A DNA stretch of 64,000 bases from NCBI GenBank assembly GCA_016748015.1, contig JAAOMT010000258.1, positions 706,840 through 770,839 on the forward strand. Reading direction: 5' to 3'. A program made the position numbers and the translations under genes. Shown here piece after piece: positions 49,708-61,613 of this stretch. The stretch's first letter is position 1. Every line of letters starts with the position of its first letter. The DNA comes from Geosiphon pyriformis (Eukaryota; Glomeromycota; Glomeromycetes; Archaeosporales; Geosiphonaceae). The notes under the pieces are model-generated. The model saw only the letters and a program-made list of their open reading frames with translations. It searched no databases and was not told the DNA's origin.

Positions 49708-52208
49708 CAATGAATTTATCACCGCTTGATTAAAATTTTGTTATAAATTTTAAGAAAATTGCCGTCTTTCGCAAAACTGATAGCAACAGTTTACAAAAAT
49801 TTCATGAGCATTACCATCCGTACATTTAAGGTAAAGTTTTTAGAAAATCAAAAAACAAATAAGGGAGTTGCGTTTATTTGCATCATTTTGAAAAAAATCA
49901 AAATTTACAACCATTCACAATATTCCAAGAGTTTTGGCTGTTCTATTAAAGGGTTTTAATGTTTGATATTCTTTTCAAGAAACTCCTTACTTTATAAATA
50001 TCAAATGTGTAATTTACAAAAAAAAAATTCTGTTACAAAATCACTCAATAAGCATATTAGTGAGTCACAATGTTTGATATGGATTCATAACTAAAATTGA
50101 ATTGCTAGATTGCAATCTATTGTTGCTTATCAAAATATTTCGAGTCTCAAATTTGAAATAAATTTCTAATATTTTTAAGGTTTCAGGCATGATATCATAC
50201 GAAATTTATTCAGCCACGAGAAAACAGATACCGATGAAAAGATTTTCTTAATAATCATTTTCAAAATCTTGAAAATAAATATCCCCCTTTTTCTCTTCCC
50301 AATTCCCTCTTCACCGAGCTAACTTCTCAAAATACTGAAACCACCACCGCCACTTCCACGACTACCTCTACTACCAAGAAAGGTTACCTCTACACCCATG
50401 TCTGCAGTGCAAAGAAAAAAGAGGATCTCAATCTACGAACTCCTCGGCGATATTGGATCAGGTATCAATTTCCAACGATTAGAACTTAAGACCCTATTGA
50501 AACAAACCAGCTGCAAATTGATCTCGGAAATTGTGGTCACTCACCGTGATAAATTTTGCTGATTTTCCTTCGACCTCTTCTAATATACCTTTTTTCTCCA
50601 TTCTGCAAAACTCCTGGTTCTCTTCGATGATGCCCTCCGACTAGCATAAACTCATAAAAGACATTCTTGCCATCAACACAGTCTTTATATGCCACATGCA
50701 GGGGCAGGAGACCATCACAACTAGCTTGGATAAAGCCTCAATTAATCAAAGATAAATTAAGCTTTACACAGATATTTGGACAGAAAAAGACGTTAATGAG
50801 CATGAAGACGAGAAGCTCCGAAAAGCTGCAATATGGGCGAGGGCAAGTTCATGCGAACTGTTCTATGTCTTCGAATGTTGCTTCGGCATGCTTCGGGCAT
50901 GCATGGCAAAGTGCCCGCAAATATAATCGATAAAGCAATCGATGAAGCATTGATTGCTAGGGAAGTAATTGAGAGGCAGGGTCAATCATTTTGAGCTTGA
51001 AAAGATCTGCAACAAAGAAAAACAGAATTTTTCGAAATCTTCATGGAACCGTTTTTATGTCACTAATCTCCATAATTCGTTGATGCTTACTACATATCTT
51101 TATAAGACTGCCACCATTCTAGATAATGAAAAGCGTGGTTTTTAGGCTCTTTAGTTCGAAAAAAAGAGACATAATAATAGGTGGCCTGTTCCTCACAAGA
51201 TGATGTCGGATGACAAGCTCACTTATTATCACAAAACTAAAGGTGCAAATTTGTTTGAGTATACGAGGCATGAGTTTGCCAATAGTAGAAGTTTAGCCAA
51301 AAGTTTCCGTCCGCTCGATAATTTTGAAAGCCTCAAAAGGGTAATGCTCTAATTTGCCAAGAATATAAAGAAAAGCACCAAGTTAGGATGACCCATATCT
51401 AGTTTTCAATTTAGCAACAAATGTATTTGATTAATCAAAAGTGTGATTGTTTTTTGAAGAATATCTCAATAAAATCTTTGGTTAAGGATTTCAGCCTCGG
51501 GGAAAGGAGATAGAATATATCAAGTCCTTTTCCTTTGAAAAAATAAAGTTAAAAGGTTTTTTTTTAAAATTCAAAACTTTGATCATTGAGACACTCCTGA
51601 AGCTAAATCTATCAAACGGTCCACATTAAGAGCAAAAAACTATCTATATTTTTTTTTTTAGAAAAGCCCATTAACAGAAAATAAAATAAAATACTATCTA
51701 TAAAAAGCATTTTTTTAACCGACATCAATGGTTGAAAATTACAAGATTCTACCAAAGCAAATTTATTTGTTCAAAAATTTGAAAATCTTACCAAGTTTTG
51801 AATTCTTGAATGAATATTTTTTTATAAAAAAATGAACTCAAACCATTTCAAAGATATAATTCATAAGAATTTTTTTTTTCAATTACAATATTCTTTTTAT
51901 AAAGACTCCAGAACAAAAATACAATCCACTGAAACAAGATAATCATTTGAGAAAACAGTAGGATAACTTCTAATTTGCCATAAAAGAAAACAGATAAATA
52001 TTTTAATATCGTTCAGAAATTCAAAAATTAAACAAAAAGGCCTTTTCCCTTTTACAATCATGACTAGCTAAATCGTCATAATTACCTGAATTGTAAATTT
52101 TTAAAAGAAAAATTTAGGGAAAATGGAAAGATATAATGCAAAAAAACATTTGGCAATCAGTAAATGTATCAATTCCTTGATTAAAAAAAGAAAATATAAC
52201 TTATCAAA
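49708..52208. other. Intergenic region with a coding-like but broken island
   Basis: From about 50270 to 51350 base composition is more gene-like, with readable pieces such as KRISIYELLGDIGSGINFQR (near 50415), TDIWTEKDVNEHEDEKLRKA (near 50770) and an 88-codon frame at 50667-50933. These sit in different frames and are broken by stops. I could not join them or assign a family; a decayed gene or transposable element is likely. The rest (49708-50270, 51350-52208) is AT-rich with nothing recognised. Confidence 0.35.
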
Positions 52209-52805
52209 CTAAAAATTCGGCACGTGCCCTTCTACTGCAAACTCCGTTACTCGTTGAGCTATTAATTTTACATTGGCTTTGCTATTCGAATCAAAATACT
52301 TTTTATAATCTAAACATAAGGCTCCAATGTACGCTTCAAAAGCTTCACCCTGCACGTTTACTTGGTCCTGAATCTTTGAAGAAACAACAATTTTATCCTT
52401 TAATCCAACTGATTTGCAAAATTGAGCTAAATTGCTGCGACTGATAATCTCACTACGAAGTGCTGTTAAATTGCCGACAGTCGCTTCTGAATATTTTTCT
52501 TGTAAGATAAAAGCTACTTGATATGAGAGTGCTGCAGCACCTAGGAATGCTAGACGATGAAATTTAGCGGGTAAAAGTGATGAAAGTTTTTTATCTAGTT
52601 CGTTTCCTCTACTTGGATGAAGAAGTGCCGAATAAAAGAGGAGGTTATTGTTAATCGGGGGAAGATGAATTCCGTCGGCAGTCGGAAAATTTGCACTGAG
52701 CTCTTTAAGTAAATTCTTTTTTTCGAAGTTAAATGTGTTGGAAAATATTGGGGGTAGAATTTTCAAGAATTTCACGTTCAAAGGCTTAATTGAATTTCGA
52801 AGCAT
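52209..52805 (-). CDS. RNase III-fold protein, more degenerate inverted copy 2
   Basis: Single-exon 198-aa paralog of the protein at 47395-47958, in opposite orientation. Most positions are identical, including GNLTALRS, QVNVQGEAFEAYIGALCLDY and the spacing of all blocks. The signature here reads RLAFLGAAALSYQVAFILQE: the remaining acidic residue of copy 1 (LGD) is Ala, so both acids of the first RNase III motif are lost. The N-terminus is longer by an insertion (PLNVKFLKILPPIF). The frame is fully open, suggesting selection for a structural rather than nuclease role, or recent duplication. Confidence 0.75.
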   Translation of the reverse strand: MLRNSIKPLNVKFLKILPPIFSNTFNFEKKNLLKELSANFPTADGIHLPPINNNLLFYSALLHPSRGNELDKKLSSLLPAKFHRLAFLGAAALSYQVAFILQEKYSEATVGNLTALRSEIISRSNLAQFCKSVGLKDKIVVSSKIQDQVNVQGEAFEAYIGALCLDYKKYFDSNSKANVKLIAQRVTEFAVEGHVPNF

Positions 52806-52915
52806 TTCTTTAACAACCAGTAAGATCTTTATTTATTTGCTCATCAAAAAAAAAATGGAGATCATGATACTGCATTATTTGATCAACCTGAAAAGTGGCT
52901 TCATATTACTCGATT
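52806..52915 (-). promoter_or_regulatory. Upstream block shared by the two RNase III-like paralogs, copy 2
   Basis: Read on the minus strand this region carries GCCACTTTTCAGGTTGATCA, a T-tract and TTACTGGTTGTT ahead of the ATG, in the same order as upstream of copy 1. Similarity fades beyond about 110 bp. Confidence 0.6.
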
Positions 52916-53887
52916 TAAACTTTTATTGCTATTAATTATTAATTATTTAGTAATTTAAATTTATTTATAATTAATAGAAATTCAATAAGATTGAAAGGTT
53001 AATTTTGTTTATTATATTTGTTAATATATTATTAACTAGATTGTTAACAGTTAAGTTTTTTAACAAATTATAAATGATATATTTTTTGTTATAATTTGGC
53101 ATATTTTATAATTATAAAATAATATAAAGTTTTTAAATTGATAACAAAAAATTCAATTCAAACAAAGTTGTTTAATAAGCTTAATGTAATTTTGTTATTT
53201 TTAATAAAAGATGTAATTTTAAGAATAATAATATATATTTAAAAAATCAAGCTTATTAAAATATTTAAACTTTGTATTTAAATAATTTTTTTTGTGCAAA
53301 TTTATCCTAATATTCTAATCTTATCTCCTTTGTCTCAATATTCTCATCCAATTTAGCAACTTCCTCATTTCAAAATCTTAAGCTTATCACTGTCCATTAT
53401 TAAAACATCAAAAATAATTTTTTTTATATGATAGATCTAATAATTTTTTTTAATTGCAAGATTATTGTTGTTAACTTTAAAAAATTTCAAAGAAAAAAAA
53501 TATTTTATAATTTGTGGTACAAAATGCTTTATTTAGGTGATAGATTATATAATAAATATATATTTACAAATATGTTTAAGTAAAAAATCTTGACAAAACT
53601 CAATTTATTTAATAAAAATTATATAAGTGACATCCTTCTATCTTCATGAGGATTAAATAGTTTCTACAAAAAAATTGAATTTGAGTCAGTTTAGAATGGC
53701 TGATTCCCTACCTAAATTTATTCATAGTTAAAACCTGTTTAATCAATTTTTGAGTAAGATTTGTAGGTGGCGGTAGAATTACATTTTTTAAGTTTAAGGC
53801 GTAAATAATTAAATTTATTGCGTTCATATTAAGAAACAGCATAAAATACCAACCCAGCCTTTAAGAAAATCCTCTTTTTATAATATT
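52916..53887. other. AT-rich intergenic region
   Basis: No coding or RNA feature recognised. The segment from about 53600 may contain an upstream exon of the following kinase gene, but none could be assigned. Confidence 0.45.
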
Positions 53888-55282
53888 TTGTCACATTTTA
53901 TCCAAACACATTATGGAAAACCTTTGAAATTAAAAGGACTCGTCCAGAAGCTCATGATTGCAACGACTGTAAAAGGTGTCAAGATAGTATCAGAAATAAT
54001 AAAGGAAGGAATCACTGTGGCGCATGCCGATTCTTATTTTTTGAAAAACTTTACAGACTTTACAAGTGGCAATAAAATGGTTGATGAAATAATTAAGAAT
54101 CCAATCTATATTCCACCTAAGAGTAATAATAAATATGATTCTGGTAGAGTTCATTATTATGAATGGATTCCATGGGAGAGTTTAAAGAATATTAACAAAA
54201 TTGCAGAGGGAGGATTTAGCACAATTTATAAAGCAACCTATATTGATGTATTTATTGAAAAGTGGAGCATGAAGCATTATGGTAAAATCCAATATATAAG
54301 GGAATATGAAGGAAAATTTATGAAGACACCTGTAGTAATAAAATTTATGAAAACATCATTCCAGAAGAGCTAAGAAGTCTTTAAAGAGGTAATCGAATTA
54401 TTATTTTATATTCATTTGAAGTTTAATTCCTACTTATTTATTTATTTAAATTCTTTACATTTATTTAAATTTCCCTTTTAATAGTTAAATAATATAAGAG
54501 CTATTTTCATTAATAAAGGAGATATAGATGATATATCTCGAATAAGAGGAATTACACAAAACCTTGAAACATTTGATTACGGGATTGCGATGAATTTTGC
54601 CTTATATGGAGACATGCGAAAAAATTTATCATCAAGATTTTATTCTACTAGTTGATCTCGTAAAGTAGATATCGCGGAGTCTATAGCTTCTGGACTTTCA
54701 CAAATTCATAGAGCTGGTATGATTCATCGTGACTTACACTCAGGCAACATTCTACAATATGCAGTTGATAAGGCATCAATTGGAGACCTCGGATTATGTC
54801 AACCTATAAACAATCCAACATTAAAGTCAGAAACAACAACAACAGAAGAGAACAAAATATTTGGAGTGATTCCATACATTCCACCAGATGTTTTAAGAGG
54901 AGAAAAGTATACGATGGCAGGTGATATTTATAGTTTAGGAATGTTATTATGGGAATTAGCAACAGGAAAGCCTCCCTTTCATGATCTTCCTCATGACCAC
55001 TTTCTTGTGAATGACATATTAAAGGGCAATAGACCTGAAATTACCTTCCCTCTTATTCCACCTTGTATTGCTGAAATAATTGAAAAGTGTTGGGATGCCA
55101 ATCCATTCAATCATCCTACTACTGAACAAGTTGCAGAGAAATTGGGAAAGCTTGAACGGTCAATGATAGAGTTTAAGGAATCAGATAAATACTTAAAAGA
55201 AATTACAGAAAACAAAAACCTCAACAGCCATTCATCCAAAAGCAATTTATACAAGTCGTATTTTAACAGCTCAAATCGTTAA
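53888..55282 (+). pseudogene. TKL-type protein kinase gene with two premature stops
   Basis: Glomeromycotina-type tyrosine-kinase-like kinase. The first segment contains LKNFTDFTSGNKMVDE, then KINKIAEGGFSTIYKATY-like glycine-loop sequence (NKIAEGGFSTIYKAT) and the lysine strand VVIKFMK. It stops at about 54371, just before EVFKE and an intron (GTAATC...TTAATAG). The second exon reads LNNIRAIFINKGDIDDIS, GITQNLETFDYGIAMNF and YGDMRKNL, then hits TGA near 54656, where family members have Trp. Afterwards it is intact: IHRAGMIHRDLHSGNILQ (HRD Asp present), ASIGDLGLCQPI (DLG for DFG), YIPPDVLRGEKYTMAGDIYS, LWELATGKPPFHDLPHD and a closing CWDANPFNHPTTEQV. The frame at 53888 has no ATG at its 5' edge, so an upstream exon may be missing. 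Otherwise the kinase core is complete. Confidence 0.8.
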
Positions 55283-57455
55283 TTTTTCTGAAGGTTAGTT
55301 TAAAAGAGTTTTTACATTGATTAATTCTTAAATTTAATTATTATATATTAAAAATTTAATTTACTTTTTAAAAGAATTAATCTATTTGCCTGAAGGTAAG
55401 AAATTACTATAAGAATGTAATTTTATGTTTATTCTATTTTTTAACATTTATTTATATATTGCCATATATTTAGATGATCAGCAATCCTACATGAGATTTG
55501 ATTTTTTATTTGATTAATTTATTATAAATTGTATTTTTCACACCAAAAAATATTAAATTTAAATTCCTCACAAAATATTTAAAATAAATGCAAATTTGTA
55601 ATTTTTATAATAAAAACTGCAATTCCTCAAATACATATAAAAATTGTATAAATAATGCCATTTTTATAAAATTAATTTTAATTACTAAATTATAGTATTT
55701 TTAAATCAATATTTTATGTATAGATAATTATTAAAACTAAATTTAAAATTACTTGGTTATCAATATAATTTTTTTTTGTTTTTAACTTATAATAATTATC
55801 AAATTTATTATTAATTTTCATTTCTAACTTAAATTATTGAGTTAAATTTTTTTATGTATTTATTAATGTTAATTATTCTTTTCGAAAAGCATAAAATCGT
55901 TTTTTTTAAATTAAAAACAAGTATGAAAAAAAAATTTGTCATCAAAATAAGATAAGTTCATAATTTTTTTGTTCATTAACATATGTGATAGGATTATTTT
56001 TATCAATAAATATTTGATAAGAAAAAGATTAATATTTTTAAAAATTTAATTTTGAATGGATTAAAACTATAATGTTATTTAATAAATAATAATAAAATTT
56101 GTTTGTACTTCGATTTTCAATTTAATGTTTTTTTTTAATTTTTGACTAATTTTTATGTTTTTATAAATGATATCAGTTTGTTTTTTTGAAATATAAATTA
56201 ATTTCTTAGAAGTGGTTTCAATTTTATAGATTCTTAAGATATTTGTATTTATGCCAGAAAAAATCTATTTTCATAAATTTTAAACGAAATCACGTTTTTT
56301 GAGAATATATATGAAAAAAATCTAAAACTTAAAATACAACATTTTTAGACTTAATTTTACTTTAAAAATATTTGTATAAAGTTTTCTTTGGGAGTTAAAA
56401 TCTTTTAAGATTAACTTTGGACATTTTTTTAAAAACATAATGTATATTTATATGTGAATATATCAAATTATATTTCATGTGATCATAAAACAATATATTT
56501 TTTTAAGCTTATTTTGATATTTAAAGTTTTTTTTTAAAAGATAAAGTTCAATTTGTCAAAAGAAATTTTTAATTAAATAAAAAGTGAACAGTTATGTCAT
56601 TTTCGATTATTAAGAATTTTTTTTTTGCAAGCTTAATTAGAAATAAATAAATAAATACAATGTATAATAATGAGCTTTTAAGATATTTGAATATATTTTT
56701 TGTGAAAAATTGACTCATAAGAATTTTATTTTGTTTTTAAAGTGAGGTGAATGAGTAAAACTATTATGAAAAATGTTTAAAATTATCGTCTGAAACTTTT
56801 TAAATCAAATTTTTCTTACTTTCCATAATGTTATGTAGTCTGGTATCTAAAATTGGCTTGATTAAAATTATTTGATTTTTAGGCATAAAGTTTATTTTGA
56901 AAAAAATTTCAGGTTTGTTGAAGAACAAATAGCTTTTATTTTTAAAACACTTAAAATATTTGAATATAGCAATCAACACATTTATTTATATTACTTATTC
57001 ATAATAGACTTAAAATAGAATAGCTTTTTATAGTAAAAATGGTCAAATTTTTGAAACTAATTATTTATAAAAAATCTTTTAATGCTAAAATAAAATATTT
57101 ATTTTCAAAAAAGAAATAAACTTTTGTTTCAATTTACTAAAAGATTTTCTATATAAAATTTTCTAGATCCACTTTTCAAGTCAAATTATTAAAATTTTTT
57201 CCATTTAATATTTTTGGTTTTAAATACTGGTTGAGTTATAACTAAGTGTAAACCAATTATTTAAAAAATTACTCAAATATGCTAAATAAAAGTAAGTTGA
57301 TCATTATATCATAAACTAAACTATCCATATTTTAAATTGATGCAAGCAGAATCAATTCGAGATTAACAAATATTAATTATCAATTTTTTTTTAATGTATA
57401 TCAAATGTCAAAATAAAAAGAATTACCAAGAATTTCAATTATATTTTTTCAATAT

Positions 57456-57497
<42 letters not shown>

Positions 57498-58559
57498 TGT
57501 TTTTAAAAGTTAATTAAGTTTTAGTTTTAAATGTAACTTATTTGTATATATATATAAATTAAAGCTTTTAGTTCATAATTCAAACATTATTTTAAGATTG
57601 TAAAAATTTTAAATTACTTTACTATTTAATGCTTTTAATATAATATCGTGACTTTATTAGCAATATTTTTATATTTTTAGTTTAAAAAATAACCATGTAA
57701 TAATAATCATAATTTTTTATTAAAATATATTAACGCATTAAAGCTATAAAGAAACAAGATATTCCTTCTTTAAATTATATCCTTAGTGGCATTTTGAAAT
57801 CTATATAATTTAAAGGTTCATTTGAAAATAGTGCCTCTTTTTTAAAACCAACAGTTAAACATTGGATGAACAAAATTAGTCTATTTAGTTGCAGATAAGT
57901 ATATTTCACAAAATTAGGTGAAATATAGATTTATTCTGCTTTATTCATTCAAAAAAAGAGGCACGAAAAATCTCTAAGTAGTTTAAAAGAAAGGCTTTTC
58001 TGTGTACAAATATACAAAGACCTAAATTACAGCTTATCACATATCGGAGAAAAGAATTACTCCGAAGATTTGCAGTAAGAGAATTCAATAAGGTAATAAT
58101 ATATAAATTGTATCTATATGAACCTAAAATTTGTTTTGTTCATGAAGTAAAAATCAGTAAACTCTATTAAGAAAGTGTCATTTAATTGTTATATCAGAGT
58201 ATTCTAAATACTTGAGATAAAAAAAGGGCTTATAATTATGTCTTAATGTTTTTCAATTTAAATTTTTTTCTTAAGAATTTTTACATATCAATTTTAGGCT
58301 TGTTTTTTTCCTTAAGCACTCTGATGTTCTGATAAAATGCTTAGATTTAATGAAGGCAAGTAAATGGTATAAGGAATAAGTTAAACCATAGAACTTGCTT
58401 GATAAAATTACAAAGTAACATAGTTGTTTGGTTTAATAGAAGATATTGAGGCTTCAAAATTAGCTTATCTGGAGGGTAATTTTTTGAAAGGCTTGTTTTC
58501 TCATGAAATTGTGGTGGAGAGTATTTTTTAACTACTTAATTAACGATATATCCTTAGCA
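55283..58559. other. AT-rich gene desert
   Basis: A/T-dominated sequence with no supported gene, containing a long (TA)n array. From about 57770 composition becomes less biased and leads into the inverted duplication. Confidence 0.55.
57461..57492. repeat. (TA)16 microsatellite
   Basis: Uninterrupted TA dinucleotide run of about 32 bp, followed a short distance later by a second shorter run near 57546. Confidence 0.9.
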
Positions 58560-59215
58560 TTATCATCATCAGCATACTGGAGAGCTTGCAAAAGAATCTC
58601 TGGTTTTGAAACATTTCGACATGATTCATAAGAATTTGGATTATCACCCGTTTTTTCTCTCAGTAGCATAATTTAGTAAAGAATCCCCTTTATAAGTTTT
58701 TTAAAAATCTACGTTAAATGATTTCAAACTGTGAATTATATGATGACCTTTGTCAAAATTGATTGCGGCAAATAAGGCACTTGGACACGATGCCCATAGT
58801 TTGCGCTATTTGGGGAATATGTTATTGGGATTGGCTTTATTTTTAGTATTGCCTCCAAAATATCAGATTTATTGTTTGGAATAGGGAGAGATTCTCAGAT
58901 ATTTGAATTTGCATCAAGAACCAAAAGTGCATTTTTTATTGCTAGGCTTATTTCGGAAAGCCCTGTTTCTATCACTAAATTCAAAGCAGTATTCTGATCA
59001 TGATAATTAATATCGAGTTTATTTTGATGGAAGTAACTACAAATCTTTTGGAATTTTTCGTCTTGGATATTATTTTTGTTTCGAACAATAAAATGAAATA
59101 AGTTTTGGCCAGACTTAGTCCTATCCATTGTAATCCTGCAATTATCAGATATATCATTAGGATTATCTCCCTTTTAAAGATGCCTAAAAGCTCCAGACAT
59201 ATCACGACTCTTTAT
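58560..59215 (-). pseudogene. Ankyrin-like tail, minus arm of an inverted duplication
   Basis: On the minus strand this reads GIFKRE, MDRTKSGQNLFHFIVRNKNN, YFHQNKLDINYHDQNTALNL and VIETGLSEISLAIKNALLVL, a weak ankyrin-repeat pattern typical of tails fused to glomeromycete kinases. Beyond a stop it continues with a VQVPYLPQSILTK-like segment and an ESCRNVSKPEILLQALQYAD-like segment. The same sequence blocks occur in the same order on the plus strand at 59650-60215. Frame breaks show the gene is not intact. Confidence 0.6.
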
Positions 59216-59232
59216 ATAAAGGAAAAGAATCC

Positions 59233-59395
59233 ATTTACTGCCGGGTAGTTGCATTTTTAGAGCCAGAGTTTTTGAAAGATCAAAATTGCAAGAGGGGCTT
59301 TGCTTCAGATATTTATGCTTTTAGTGTAATTCTTTGGGAAATTTCTACTTGCAGGCCACCATTTTCTTTTACCAGTAAACACTTTTATCATCTAT
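59233..59395 (+). pseudogene. Protein-kinase C-lobe fragment
   Basis: Plus-strand stretch reading RVVAFLEPEFLKDQNCKRGF followed by ASDIYAFSVILWEISTCRPP. This is subdomain VIII-IX of the TKL kinases common in this genome (YxDPxxL...SDIYSxGVLxWEISSGRPPF). No N-lobe or catalytic loop precedes it and the C-terminal part is missing, so it is a relic lying between the two arms of the inverted duplication. Confidence 0.7.
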
Positions 59396-59649
59396 CTGTT
59401 GACTTCATTAGCATATATTTAGCTCTATAAACGATGTTGGAGAAATCCTTAAAAAAGGCTAAATTTGATGAGGTTATTTAATCAAAGGTTTATACAATGT
59501 TTTAAGTTTAGAAATCTTTTTTATTATTTGAACATACATATGTTAATATTATCTGAAAATATTTTTGCATCTATATCATAGGAGCCACACACAAAAAAAT
59601 GTGATGAGTTTAGATCCGGCGGTAAATGCAATCTTTTCCTTCATATAAA

Positions 59650-60215
59650 GAATTGTAATATGTTTGGTACTTTTTGGCATCTTGAGAAGGAGGATGATTC
59701 TAATGATTTGTCTGATGAAGACTTGACCGGGATTGAATATACTCTTTTATTTGAATTAAATGTCATAATTACAGATTATGTTATAAATTTAAGGAATAAA
59801 ATAGTGATTTTTATAACCAGGACTAAGTCTGGCCAAAAAATTTTTCATCTTCTTGTTAAAAGGAAAATAATATCCAACTTGAGCGCTTATTCAAATATCA
59901 AGCCACTAGTAGTATAATGGCCTTTCAAAGACGAATCTGATATTTGGAGGCAATTTTAAAGAATTCCCCAAACAGCACATAATATCCAAGTCCCTTATTT
60001 GCCGCAATCAATTTTGACAATGCTCATTATATTAAAGTCATTCAATGCCGATTTTGGAAAAACTTATGAAGGGTTTTCTTTGCCACTAACAGGAAAACCC
60101 AGGGATGATGATGAAATATCTTGTAGATTCTATCGAAATGTTCAAAAATCGGAGACTCTTTCCCACACTCTCCAGCATGCTGCTGAACATATATTCTTGC
60201 CTAAGGAATAGAAAA
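59650..60215 (+). pseudogene. Ankyrin-like tail, plus arm of an inverted duplication
   Basis: Plus-strand counterpart of 58560-59215. The blocks FWHLEKEDDSNDLSDED, RTKSGQKIFHLLVKRK, VPYLPQSILTMLII and CRFYRNVQKSETLSHTLQHA occur in the same order as in the minus arm. At DNA level a run such as TTATTTGCCGCAATCAATTT (59997-60016) is shared exactly with the complement of the other arm. Frame breaks and stops interrupt it. Confidence 0.6.
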
Positions 60216-60688
60216 CCATATTGGTATTAAACAAGAAGTACAAGTTTGCATAAATCAATGTCCTACTTGTGCTAAAGATATCAATAATGGGTTTTCTTGG
60301 TCCTTACATGTGTTTGTATATATTTTCTCAATTTCTTAAGCCACCGAAAGATATTTTTGCCGTGCTGTTGAATTTATGAAATAGTCATACTTAGCTTCGA
60401 AAAAATCAATAGGTTTTGTATTTTTCTATCCTAACCAATAATTTCATGACAAATAAATTTAGGCAACGAGAAAAAACTATGATTTATAGCTGCAATTTAT
60501 AAAGTATTGCTGTATAAAATTTGTTCTATTTTGATCCTCTTCTTTAATACGATAGAAGATTTGTATTTGACAAAGAAAAACATTACTCTAAAAATGGAAA
60601 ACCTTTAAATAAAAGCGGTTTAATGCTTAGATTTTTCTATGTAATGACTAAAAGAATGGCAAAACCTAATTGAAATTCACTCTGAATT
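60216..60688. other. Intergenic region
   Basis: No gene supported. It includes the 3' flank of the minus-strand reductase gene. Confidence 0.45.
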
Positions 60689-61613
60689 TTATAAAAAGAA
60701 TGGGACAATAGCTTTTCTATCGAGAGGATAATTTTCTTTAAATTTATTTAAATACCATTGATGTGTTTTTAGAGCACGAGGAAACAAATTTGCAGCTGTC
60801 GCAAGAACAAAAACAAGTGCCGGAGGACTCCACCATGCTGCAATAGAAAATCCAATCCATTCAATAAATTCTCCAAAATAACTTGGACAGCTGACGTATC
60901 GAAAATAACCACCATACGGAATTGAATAGTGTTGGTTCTGAGTTTTTTCAAAAGGTGTTTTTATATTCGATTTCAGGGCAGCCTTTTTCCTCAATGAAAA
61001 TAAAATATTGTCATGAGATATATTTATAACCATTCCAGTTAGAAAAATTATGATCCCAATGGCAACTCTTAAATAAATCCAGAAACCATGAAAGTCATCT
61101 CTTGTGTATTTCCCCAGTTCAATAATCCAATAGGTGTTGGTAAAGGCATTAAAGAAATTAAAAGTCATTCCACAGAGTATAGTCAGCAAGTGTATCGGAG
61201 CAATTCGGGGAGCACGAACGACGTAAATGAAGACACGATTGGTATAATGGATTAGCCAAAGTGATATGAGTAAAATCTGAATGATTTTTAAAGACAGAGA
61301 TGATGAAAAGATTGTATAAAGCAATGTTAAGGGGGAAACTACTTCCATTATTATCCAAGATATTTTCCCGGGGAACATTAAGAATTTTGTGTATGACCAT
61401 TCAAATTTCCCTGGAACAAAAAATTTTGTTAGCCTTTCAAGATTTGGAAATAAAATGCTTTCAAAACTAAGCGATTAAATTACCGTATGGGGCATCAAGA
61501 CAAGTCAAGAGACTAATGAAGAGAAGGGGAAAAGTACAGTATATCAAAAAGGCGTTGGCATAAATGTCATGTTTTTTATCAAGCCCCAAAATGTTTGATG
61601 TGCTGTTTCCCAT
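60689..61613 (-). CDS. Steroid 5-alpha-reductase-family membrane protein
   Basis: Integral membrane enzyme of the 3-oxo-5-alpha-steroid 4-dehydrogenase family, NADPH-dependent double-bond reductases. Two exons join in phase: 61613-61484 and 61410-60689, giving 283 aa. Exon 1 gives MGNSTSNILGLDKKHDIYAN and a membrane segment ending CLDAPY; the splice restores APYGKFEWSYTKF, the family's APYGR-like element. Then come PGKISWIIMEVVSPL, the loop LIHYTNRVFIYVVRAPRIAP and several hydrophobic segments. The C-terminal signature is IPYGGYFRYVSCPSYFGEFI followed by EWIGFSIAAWWSPPALVFVL, PRALKTHQWYLNKF, YPLDRKAIVPFFL. Length is slightly above the animal enzymes. Substrate (steroid, polyprenol or fatty acyl) cannot be told from sequence. 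Confidence 0.92.
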
